Shown here: positions 1 to 4,609 of the stretch, piece after piece | Layout of the letters: each line of letters begins with the position of its first letter | Numbering within the stretch: position 1 is the stretch's first letter | DNA from: an uncultured Eubacteriales bacterium | GTDB taxonomy: Bacteria; Bacillota; Clostridia; Oscillospirales; Oscillospiraceae | DNA length: 5,111 bases | Direction of reading: 5' to 3' | Assembly: GCA_900544975.1 (NCBI GenBank) | Contig: UQXI01000071.1 | Span: forward strand, 1 to 5,111 | Notes under the pieces: generated by a model | Seen by the model: the letters and a program-made list of their open reading frames with translations, nothing else | Databases searched by the model: none | Told to the model about the DNA's origin: nothing | Made by a program: the position numbers and the translations under genes

Positions 1-4
1 TTCG

Positions 5-45
5 CTTTCGGCCCCGACTCGCTCCGCTGGACTCGGGGCCGAAGG
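5..45. repeat. GC-rich inverted repeat at left edge
   Basis: The arms at 5-17 and 33-45 pair over 13 bp (core TTCGGCCCCGA with TCGGGGCCGAA, plus C-G and one T-G pair), leaving a 15-nt loop. Neither strand has a T-run after the stem, so it does not look like a classical intrinsic terminator. It lies beyond the rpsR terminator. It could be an intergenic palindromic repeat or part of a structure belonging to the next locus, which is outside the window. The pairing is seen directly; the function is unknown. Confidence 0.5.
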
Positions 46-104
46 GGACGGGGATGCGGGCTTTGTGCTCCTGGGGCTCGATTTTAACTGCACTTGCACG
101 TGTG

Positions 105-149
105 AAAGACAAACAAGAGGCTGTCCCGGAACAGCGGGGCAGCCTCTTG
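105..149 (-). terminator. Intrinsic terminator of the rpsF-ssb-rpsR operon
   Basis: Arms 114-127 and 136-149 form a 14-bp stem (CAAGAGGCTG with CAGCCTCTTG, then one T-G and three C-G pairs) around an 8-nt loop. Read on the minus strand, the stem is followed at once by TTTGTCTTT, a T-rich tail. It begins 14 nt after the rpsR stop codon, so it should end the S6-SSB-S18 transcript. Confidence 0.9.
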
Positions 150-162
150 AAAGCGCATATGA

Positions 163-396
163 TTAGTCGGCTACGTAGGGCAGCAGAGCGATCTGACGGG
201 CGCGCTTGATGGCGACGGTCAGCTGGCGCTGATGGGCGGCGCAGGTACCGGTGGTCCGGCGGGGCAGAATCTTGCCGCGCTCAGACAGGTAACGGCGGAG
301 CTTTGCTGTGTCTTCGTAATCGATGTGAGTCATCTTGTCCACGCAGAATTGGCAAACCTTTTTGCGCTTGCGGGGACGGACGCGATCGTTAGCCAT
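163..396 (-). CDS. rpsR: 30S ribosomal protein S18
   Basis: A 77-residue protein with the full S18 pattern: a basic N-terminus (RPRKRKK), then CQFC, the central DYEDTAKLRRYLSERGKILP stretch, and a C-terminal CAAHQRQLTVAIKRARQIALLPY. S18 binds S6 and packs on the platform of the 30S subunit against 16S rRNA helices 22-23. Length is normal for the family. Cys15, Cys18, Cys52 and His55 form a CxxC/CxxH set, so this is the probable zinc-binding (C+) type of S18. The ATG at 394-396 follows an AAGGAGGA site (402-409). The gene lies 46 nt after ssb, and a small CAAAA/TTTTG hairpin (413-425) sits in that gap. It is the last gene of the operon and ends just before a strong terminator. Confidence 0.97.
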   Translation of the reverse strand: MANDRVRPRKRKKVCQFCVDKMTHIDYEDTAKLRRYLSERGKILPRRTTGTCAAHQRQLTVAIKRARQIALLPYVAD

Positions 397-442
397 GGTA
401 ATCCTCCTTCGTCAAAACTCTTTTGGAAAATGGGTCTGGATT

Positions 443-955
443 TTAGAACGGGAGCTGGGCGTCGTCATCTTCCAGCATGGCAAAGTCCGACGCAGGCGCG
501 CTGGACGGAGCTGCATAGCTAGGAGCGGCAGGGGCGGAATAGCCGCCGGACCCATAGCCGCCACTGGCGCCGTAGTTGTTGCCAGTGTTGTAGCCGTTGC
601 CAGCGCTGTAGCCGCCGCTGGACTCACTGTCCCGCTTGCTTTCGCCAAAGTAGACGTTGTCGGCTACAACCTCGGCGCTGCGACGCTTATTGCCGTCCTT
701 GTCCTCCCAGGGGCGAATCTGCAGGCGGCCGGAAACCACCGCCATGCGGCCCTTGGAGAAGTATTTGGAGACAAACTCCGCAGTGCTGCGCCAAGCTACG
801 ATGTCAATAAAATCCGTTTCCCGTGCACCGCCGTCTTTGGGAGCATAGTCCCGGTCTACAGCCAGGGTAAAGCTGGCGACAGCAATGCCCGAGCCGGTGC
901 GGCGGAGCTCCGGATCCCGTGTAAGACGGCCCATGAGAACAATGTGGTTCAGCAT
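443..955 (-). CDS. ssb: Single-stranded DNA-binding protein (SSB)
   Basis: A 170-residue SSB that coats single-stranded DNA in replication, recombination and repair. An N-terminal OB fold covers about residues 1-108 (MLNHIVLMGRLTRDPELR, then FIDIVAWRSTAEFVSKYFSKG and VVSGRLQIRPWEDKDGNKR). A Gly/Tyr/Ser/Ala-rich disordered linker spans about 109-156, and the acidic C-terminal tip is DDDAQLPF. This tip is the docking site for partner proteins in the family. An upstream in-frame extension to 1057 would run through rpsF in another frame. I chose the ATG at 953-955 because it matches the family N-terminus and follows GGAGGA. That ribosome binding site (961-968) overlaps the rpsF stop, which suggests coupled translation. 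The order rpsF-ssb-rpsR matches the Bacillus rpsF-ssbA-rpsR operon. Confidence 0.97.
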   Translation of the reverse strand: MLNHIVLMGRLTRDPELRRTGSGIAVASFTLAVDRDYAPKDGGARETDFIDIVAWRSTAEFVSKYFSKGRMAVVSGRLQIRPWEDKDGNKRRSAEVVADNVYFGESKRDSESSGGYSAGNGYNTGNNYGASGGYGSGGYSAPAAPSYAAPSSAPASDFAMLEDDDAQLPF

Positions 956-966
956 GGCGATCCTCC

Positions 967-1263
967 TTACACTTCTTCGTCGGTGATGATGTGACGGAGC
1001 ACACCTTCGGTGATATTGAGCACCCGGTCCAGCTCGGCGGGGAGCTGGGGCTTGCACTCGCAGATCATCCGAACGTAGTAGCCCTCGGGCAGATCGTTGA
1101 TGGGGTAGGCCAGCCGACGCTTGCCCAGCTCATCCAAGCTGACGAGAGTACCCTCCGCTTCTACCATCGCCTTGAACTTTTCCACAAGAGCGGCAATGCC
1201 CTCCTCGCCCTGAGCAGGGTCGATGATGTAGATCACCTTGTACTTCGCGGAAATCTTAGCCAT
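967..1263 (-). CDS. rpsF: 30S ribosomal protein S6
   Basis: A 98-residue S6, the usual length. It shows the alternating strand pattern of the family: YKVIYIIDP at the start, KRRLAYPINDLPEGYYV in the middle, and LDRVLNITEGVLRHIITDEE at the end. S6 pairs with S18 on the platform of the 30S subunit. The ATG at 1261-1263 was chosen over an in-frame extension to 1326. It begins the conserved domain and follows a strong AAAGGAGGTG site at 1271-1280, while the extension would translate the leader hairpin. It is the first gene of the operon, driven by the consensus promoter at 1342-1370. A leader of about 70 nt is a good place for S6:S18 autoregulation, which is known for rpsF leaders in several phyla. 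Confidence 0.97.
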   Translation of the reverse strand: MAKISAKYKVIYIIDPAQGEEGIAALVEKFKAMVEAEGTLVSLDELGKRRLAYPINDLPEGYYVRMICECKPQLPAELDRVLNITEGVLRHIITDEEV

Positions 1264-1270
1264 GTTTTTG

Positions 1271-1335
1271 CACCTCCTTTTGGACTTCTGGCCGCCGTGG
1301 CAGCGGCGGCAAGGATGTCTGTACATTCACAGAAC
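1271..1335 (-). promoter_or_regulatory. rpsF 5' leader with GC-rich hairpin, candidate S6:S18 autoregulatory element
   Basis: From the likely transcript start near 1335 to the ribosome binding site, the leader holds a 7-bp hairpin, GCCGCCG (1304-1310 region on the minus strand) with CGGCGGC (1291-1297), around a 6-nt loop (CTGCCA). Directly 5' of it, UCCUU (1311-1315) can pair with AAGGA (1275-1279), which is the Shine-Dalgarno core, making a second outer helix with an 11-nt 3' bulge. An RNA motif that binds the S6:S18 complex is established upstream of rpsF in many bacteria. That this leader is a member is inferred from position, the CCG-rich helix and the possible occlusion of the ribosome site. 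I have not matched it to the published consensus. Confidence 0.5.
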
Positions 1336-1341
1336 TTTCTG

Positions 1342-1370
1342 ATTATACCTGACTTTTGGGAAACTGTCAA
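1342..1370 (-). promoter_or_regulatory. Consensus sigma-A promoter of the rpsF operon
   Basis: On the minus strand TTGACA (1365-1370) and TATAAT (1342-1347) are both perfect consensus hexamers separated by exactly 17 nt. The predicted start is near 1335, about 72 nt before the rpsF ATG. Directly upstream of the -35 lies an A/T-rich tract (1371-1389) that fits an UP element. This predicts a very strong vegetative promoter, as expected for ribosomal protein genes. A CAGAA/TTCTG imperfect palindrome (1330-1341) covers the start site. Confidence 0.93.
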
Positions 1371-1409
1371 GGAAAAATATATAAAAAATCACAGCAAAGG
1401 CCACTTTGC
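1371..1409 (-). terminator. Probable intrinsic terminator upstream of the rpsF promoter
   Basis: GCAAAG (1394-1399) pairs with CTTTGC (1404-1409) around a 4-nt loop. On the minus strand the hairpin is followed by TGTGA and then TTTTTTATATATTTTT. The stem is short and the T-run begins 5 nt late, so strength is uncertain. Its position, between the fab/MarR unit and the rpsF promoter, fits a read-through block. The same T-rich tract also forms the A/T-rich region upstream of the -35 box. Confidence 0.5.
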
Positions 1410-1410
1410 C

Positions 1411-1595
1411 TGGCAGAAGGCGCCAAAACAGCGCGAACCGCCGGATCAATGCCACCTTGGTTCCCCTGGTGGCTGTAGAAGTGGGTCTATGTGTCCAGCA
1501 GTGGGGGTATATTTCCCATTTCTGTCCATCTCCGGCGAATTCGCAGTACCTACTACGGGCGGACACATGGGTCCGCCTCGACCCAATGCATGGCG
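1411..1595. other. Gene-free spacer rich in inverted repeats
   Basis: I see no supported gene here. Several self-complementary segments are visible: GCCACC (1451-1456) with GGTGGC (1468-1473); CGCCGGA (1439-1445) with TCCGGCG (1531-1537), which would close an 85-nt domain; ATGTGTCC (1489-1496) with GGACACAT (1561-1568); and the 10-bp perfect palindrome GCGAATTCGC (1535-1544). Such density suggests a structured or repeated intergenic element rather than coding sequence. Membership of a known repeat family cannot be judged from one copy. Confidence 0.4.
1558..1577. repeat. Short inverted repeat (GGCGGAC/GTCCGCC)
   Basis: Arms 1558-1564 and 1571-1577 pair perfectly over 7 bp around ACATGG, extendable by a G-T pair. 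It has no T-tail on either strand. It sits 18 nt beyond the large hairpin after the MarR gene and resembles the short GC-rich intergenic palindromes common in gut Clostridia (inference from memory). Confidence 0.45.
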
Positions 1596-1643
1596 CACAC
1601 GGGGCCTGTTGTAAACGTTGCGGTTTACAACAGGCCCCGTGTG
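1596..1643 (-). terminator. Perfect 21-bp hairpin after the MarR gene, candidate operon-end terminator
   Basis: Arms 1596-1616 and 1623-1643 are exact reverse complements over 21 bp (outer CACACGGGGCCTG, inner TTGTAAAC) around a 6-nt loop, GTTGCG. It begins 18 nt after the MarR stop on the minus strand, where an operon-end hairpin is expected. The minus strand has no T-run after the stem (CGCCATGC follows). On the plus strand only TTGTT follows. It may therefore act as a transcript-stabilising or factor-assisted 3' hairpin, or be a mobile palindromic repeat. Confidence 0.55.
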
Positions 1644-1661
1644 TTGTTGGATGGCGGCAGA

Positions 1662-2114
1662 TTATCCGTCGCACTCTGGCAGTTGGACCTCCGGCATCAG
1701 CTCCCGGCTGACGACCCGCAGGGTTTGCTCCAGTTTGCTGCATTCTTCCTGGGAAAACCGCTCGCTGATCCGGCCCATCACCTTCTCCATGTAAGAGGAG
1801 CTGACGTTATAATAGTCCATATATCGCTGCGTGACCTCTAAGTGGTACTCCCGGCGGTCCCGTTGGGACTGGATTTTGCGGAGATACCCCTTTCGGATGA
1901 GATTGCCCACCTTATAGGCGGCGTTCGGCGTGGAAATTCGCATGAAAGCGGCAAACTCGTTGACGGTGGGCCGCTTCAGGGCCTGGATGGCCTCCATGCA
2001 AAACGTCTCCACCGTCGTCAGGCTGGCTTCCCGGTTCTGAAACCGCTGGAAAATTTCCTGGTAAAAATGGAGCTTGAATTTGTTATACACATCAAAAAAA
2101 GCGTCCTTCAGCAT
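1662..2114 (-). CDS. MarR-family transcriptional regulator, FabT-like by context
   Basis: A 150-residue protein with the usual MarR size. An N-terminal helix (LKDAFFDVYNKFKLHFYQEIF) would form part of the dimer interface. A winged helix-turn-helix follows at about residues 30-95: LTTVETFCMEAI, PTVNEFAAFMRI, a recognition helix near STPNAAYKVGNLIRKGYL (61-78), and a wing with QSQRDRREYHLEVT. C-terminal dimerisation helices run from about 98 to 140. The ATG at 2112-2114 was chosen over an in-frame extension to 2198 that would overlap fabZ. Its ribosome binding site is only AAGGTG (2125-2130), 10 nt upstream. It lies 64 nt after fabZ in the same direction, with no terminator between. FabT-type MarR proteins repress fab genes, with long-chain acyl-ACP as co-repressor. 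Control of this operon is inferred from position, and no operator is proven. Confidence 0.85.
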   Translation of the reverse strand: MLKDAFFDVYNKFKLHFYQEIFQRFQNREASLTTVETFCMEAIQALKRPTVNEFAAFMRISTPNAAYKVGNLIRKGYLRKIQSQRDRREYHLEVTQRYMDYYNVSSSYMEKVMGRISERFSQEECSKLEQTLRVVSRELMPEVQLPECDG

Positions 2115-2124
2115 GTTCTCCGCG

Positions 2125-2130
2125 CACCTT
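2125..2130 (-). promoter_or_regulatory. Weak ribosome binding site of the MarR gene
   Basis: On the minus strand AAGGTG lies 10 nt before the ATG at 2114. A GGAG closer in is only 3 nt from the start and too near to use. The poor site contrasts with the strong AGGAGG-like sites of the neighbouring fab genes and predicts lower synthesis of the regulator than of the enzymes. Confidence 0.5.
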
Positions 2131-2178
2131 CCCGCTGTATTTATGTAGCATGACCAATTTTCGGGAAAACAACCAGGT

Positions 2179-2610
2179 CTATTCCTTCTCCAGGGCAAAA
2201 ATCAGCTCCGCTGTGGCGGCGACTTCCCCGCCCACCATGGCCTTGGCTTTTCCGAAGCCAATTCCGCCCCGGAATCCTGTGAGGGTGCACTCCATTTCCA
2301 GCACGTCCCCCGGTGTGACCTTCCGCCGGAATCTGGCGTCTTTGACGCCGCCAAAGAGGACGATGCGCCCCCGGTTTTCCGGCTGGGCCAGGAAAGCCAC
2401 GCAACCCACCTGGGCCATGGCTTCCAGAATCAGCACGCCGGGCATGACATGCTCTTGGGGGAAGTGGCCGCAGAAAAACGGCTCATTGACGGTGACACAC
2501 TTGACGCCCTTGGCCCACTGGCCCGGTTCCCCGGCGGTAATTCGATCCACCAAGGCAAAGGGGTACCGGTGGGGCATCAGCTCTGCAATCTGATTGGAGT
2601 TCAGTTCCAT
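2179..2610 (-). CDS. fabZ: 3-hydroxyacyl-ACP dehydratase FabZ
   Basis: A 143-residue single hot-dog-fold enzyme that removes water from 3-hydroxyacyl-ACP to give trans-2-enoyl-ACP in fatty-acid elongation. Seen in order: ELMPHRYPFALVDRI (residues 10-24), FFCGHFPQEHVMPGVLILEAMAQVG (45-69), and an FGGVKDARFRRKVTPGD segment. His49 in GHFP and Glu63 in LILEAMAQ sit at the positions of the catalytic pair known from FabZ. Length is normal. The ATG at 2608-2610 follows GGGAGGA (2617-2623) with 6-nt spacing. It overlaps the end of fabF by 10 nt, so translation is probably coupled. In many Clostridia accB lies between fabF and fabZ; here the two genes touch. Confidence 0.96.
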   Translation of the reverse strand: MELNSNQIAELMPHRYPFALVDRITAGEPGQWAKGVKCVTVNEPFFCGHFPQEHVMPGVLILEAMAQVGCVAFLAQPENRGRIVLFGGVKDARFRRKVTPGDVLEMECTLTGFRGGIGFGKAKAMVGGEVAATAELIFALEKE

Positions 2611-3854
2611 GATGCATCCTCCCATTTTTTCAGCAAAATGCTGCCGTTGTGGCCGCCAAAGCCCAGGGAATTGGACATGGCGTATCGAAGCTCCGCCTGC
2701 CGTCCCTGACCAGGCACCACATCCAGGTCGCACTCCGGATCCGGTACCGCATAGCCGATGGTGGCCGGCAGGAAGCCGTCTTTCAGGGCCAAGGCCGTAA
2801 AAATGGCCTCCACAGCGCCTGCCGCTCCCAGCATGTGGCCGGTCATGGACTTGGTGGAGCTGACTGCCAGATGCTTGGCGTGGTCTCCAAATACCGCTTT
2901 GATGGCCGCCGTTTCTCCAGCGTCGTTGAGGCGGGTGGCGGTGCCGTGGGCGTTGATGTAATCCACCTGCTCGGGCAGGACGCCGCCGTCTGCCAGAGCC
3001 TGGGCCATGGCCTTGGCGCCGCCGCTGCCATCAGGCAGGGGAGCGGTCATGTGATAGGCGTCGCAGGTGACGCCGTAGCCCAAAATCTCTGCGTAAATGG
3101 GCGCGCCCCGCTTTTGGGCGTGTTCCAGCTCCTCCAAGAGGAGGACGCCCGCACCCTCGCCCAGGACAAAGCCGTTCCGTTCCAGGTCAAAGGGAATGGA
3201 GGCCCGCTTTGGATCGGTGCTCTGGCTCAGAGCCTTCATGCTGGTAAAGCCGCCAATGGCCAGAGGCGTCACACAGGACTCCGTGCCGCCGCAGAGCATC
3301 ACCTCGCCATAGCCGTCCCGGATGTAGCGGAAGGCATCCCCCACGGCGTTGGTGCCGCCGGCACAGGCTGTCACGGGGCAGGTGCACATGCCCCGGAACC
3401 CGGCGTCAATGGCCACCTGACCGGCGGCCATGTTGGCAATGGTGGTGGGGATGTAGAAGGGGGAGATCCGGTCCCAGCCCTTCTCCTTGCCCCGCTCGTG
3501 CTCGGCCTCGGTGATGGCAATGCCGCCGATGCCACTGGAGATGATGACGCCGCAGCGGTCCAGGTCCACCTTGGTCCGTTCCAGGCCGCTGCTGGCCAGG
3601 GCCTGCCGTGCGGATACCATGGCAAACTGGGTAAACCGGCCCATCCGCCGGGCTGCCTGCCGGTCTAAGACCGTCTCCGGTTGGAAGCCCTTGACCTCGG
3701 CGGCCAGCTGGACCTTCAGCCCTGTGGGATCGTACTGGGTGATGGGACCAATGCCGCACACTCCTTGCCGGACCCCCTGCCAGCTCTCCTGGGCGGTGAG
3801 ACCCAGGGGCGTCACGGCGCCGATGCCGGTAATCACAACTCGTCTCTTGCTCAT
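2601..3854 (-). CDS. fabF: 3-oxoacyl-ACP synthase II (KAS II)
   Basis: A 417-residue elongating condensing enzyme that joins malonyl-ACP to a growing acyl-ACP with loss of CO2. The protein has the complete KAS II layout. VVITGIGAVTPLG opens it. The nucleophile Cys164 lies in VTACAGG, His303 in NAHGT, Lys335 in STKSMTGH, His340 in the same block, and the GFGGHN loop is at 398-403. Numbering agrees almost exactly with Escherichia coli FabF (Cys163, His303, His340), so the enzyme is complete and should be active. The ATG at 3852-3854 follows AGGAGGA (3861-3867), and this site overlaps the fabG stop codon. No frameshift or missing residue is visible. A KAS I (FabB) identity is less likely in a Clostridia fabD-fabG-fabF cluster. 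Confidence 0.97.
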   Translation of the reverse strand: MSKRRVVITGIGAVTPLGLTAQESWQGVRQGVCGIGPITQYDPTGLKVQLAAEVKGFQPETVLDRQAARRMGRFTQFAMVSARQALASSGLERTKVDLDRCGVIISSGIGGIAITEAEHERGKEKGWDRISPFYIPTTIANMAAGQVAIDAGFRGMCTCPVTACAGGTNAVGDAFRYIRDGYGEVMLCGGTESCVTPLAIGGFTSMKALSQSTDPKRASIPFDLERNGFVLGEGAGVLLLEELEHAQKRGAPIYAEILGYGVTCDAYHMTAPLPDGSGGAKAMAQALADGGVLPEQVDYINAHGTATRLNDAGETAAIKAVFGDHAKHLAVSSTKSMTGHMLGAAGAVEAIFTALALKDGFLPATIGYAVPDPECDLDVVPGQGRQAELRYAMSNSLGFGGHNGSILLKKWEDASWN

Positions 3855-3865
3855 ATGTGTTCCTC

Positions 3866-4609
3866 CTACATGGCCATGCCGCCATCCACGGCCAGGACCT
3901 GGCCGGTGATGTAAGCTGCCTCGGGGCTGGCCAGGAAGGCCACCGCCTGGGCCACATCCTCCGGTGTACCGGGGCGCCCGGCGGGGATGGAGGCCAGCAG
4001 AGCCTGCCGGGTCCCATCCGGCAGGACGGCGGTCATATCTGTGCGGATGAAGCCGGGGGCTACGGCATTGACCGTAATGCCCCGGCTGGCCAGCTCCTGG
4101 GCCAGAGATTTGGTCATACCGATGACCCCTGCCTTGCTGGCGGCGTAGTTCACCTGCCCGGCATTTCCCCGCAGGCCGACCACGGAGCTCAGGTTTACGA
4201 TGCGGCCATAGCGCTGCTTCATCATGGGCCGGGTTACCGCCTTCATAGTCAGGAAGGTGCCCTTCAGGTTGGTGTCCACCACTGCGTCAAAGTCCGCCTG
4301 GCTCATGCGCATGGTCAGGCCGTCCCGGGTGATTCCGGCGCTGTTCACCAGAATGTCCACCCGGCCAAAGCGCTCCAGCGTCTGGTTGACCAGGGCCTGA
4401 ACCGCCGTCTCGTCGGATACACTGGCCTGAACTGCCAGTGCCTGGACGCCCAGGGCTTCGCAATCGGATGCGGTGGCCTGGGCAGCATCGGTATTTCCGG
4501 CGTAGCACAGGACCACGTGAGCGCCCCGCCGGGCCAGCTCCAGGCACACCGCCCGGCCAATGCCCCGGCTGCCGCCGGTGACAATTGCCACTTGATTTTC
4601 CAATTTCAC
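3866..4609 (-). CDS. fabG: 3-oxoacyl-ACP reductase FabG
   Basis: A 247-residue short-chain dehydrogenase that reduces 3-oxoacyl-ACP to 3-hydroxyacyl-ACP with NADPH. The Rossmann nucleotide loop TGGSRGIG is at 11-18, NSAG at 89-92 (usually NNAG), Asn114 in DTNLKGTF, Ser142 in LSSVVG, and the YxxxK pair Tyr155/Lys159 in NYAASKAG. PGFIRTDM and a C-terminal GQVLAVDGGM complete the FabG pattern. I place the start at the GTG 4607-4609, not at the ATG upstream. It gives the family N-terminus (KLENQVAIVTGG) and has GGAGA 8 nt before it. It also overlaps the fabD stop as GTGA. The gene is complete and sits between fabD and fabF as in the canonical Firmicutes order. Confidence 0.96.
   Translation of the reverse strand: MKLENQVAIVTGGSRGIGRAVCLELARRGAHVVLCYAGNTDAAQATASDCEALGVQALAVQASVSDETAVQALVNQTLERFGRVDILVNSAGITRDGLTMRMSQADFDAVVDTNLKGTFLTMKAVTRPMMKQRYGRIVNLSSVVGLRGNAGQVNYAASKAGVIGMTKSLAQELASRGITVNAVAPGFIRTDMTAVLPDGTRQALLASIPAGRPGTPEDVAQAVAFLASPEAAYITGQVLAVDGGMAM

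Noticed and set aside
1..99. Minus-strand open frame of 33 codons from a GTG at 97-99 to the left edge
   Set aside because: It lacks a ribosome binding site and starts a few bases after the rpsR terminator. Its Ser/Pro-rich translation crosses the inverted repeat and is too short to judge.
335..994. Plus-strand frame of 219 codons opposite ssb and rpsR
   Set aside because: It is antisense to two certain genes, and its Ala/Val-rich stretch is the reverse of the SSB Gly/Tyr linker codons.
1439..1577. CRISPR array
   Set aside because: The repeats are inverted, of different sequence and unevenly spaced; there is no series of direct repeats with unique spacers and no cas gene.
991..1614. Plus-strand frame of 207 codons opposite rpsF and running into the spacer
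   Set aside because: Its first part is antisense to rpsF and the rest crosses the promoter and repeats; no domain is recognisable.
1327..1743. Minus-strand frame of 138 codons across the spacer between MarR and rpsF
   Set aside because: It starts inside the MarR gene, runs through the 21-bp hairpin and probable terminator, and ends across the consensus rpsF promoter. It has no ribosome site or family likeness.
2649..3668. Long plus-strand open frame (339 codons) opposite fabF
   Set aside because: It mirrors the fabF coding strand, has no recognisable family pattern or ribosome site, and such antisense frames are common in GC-rich genes.
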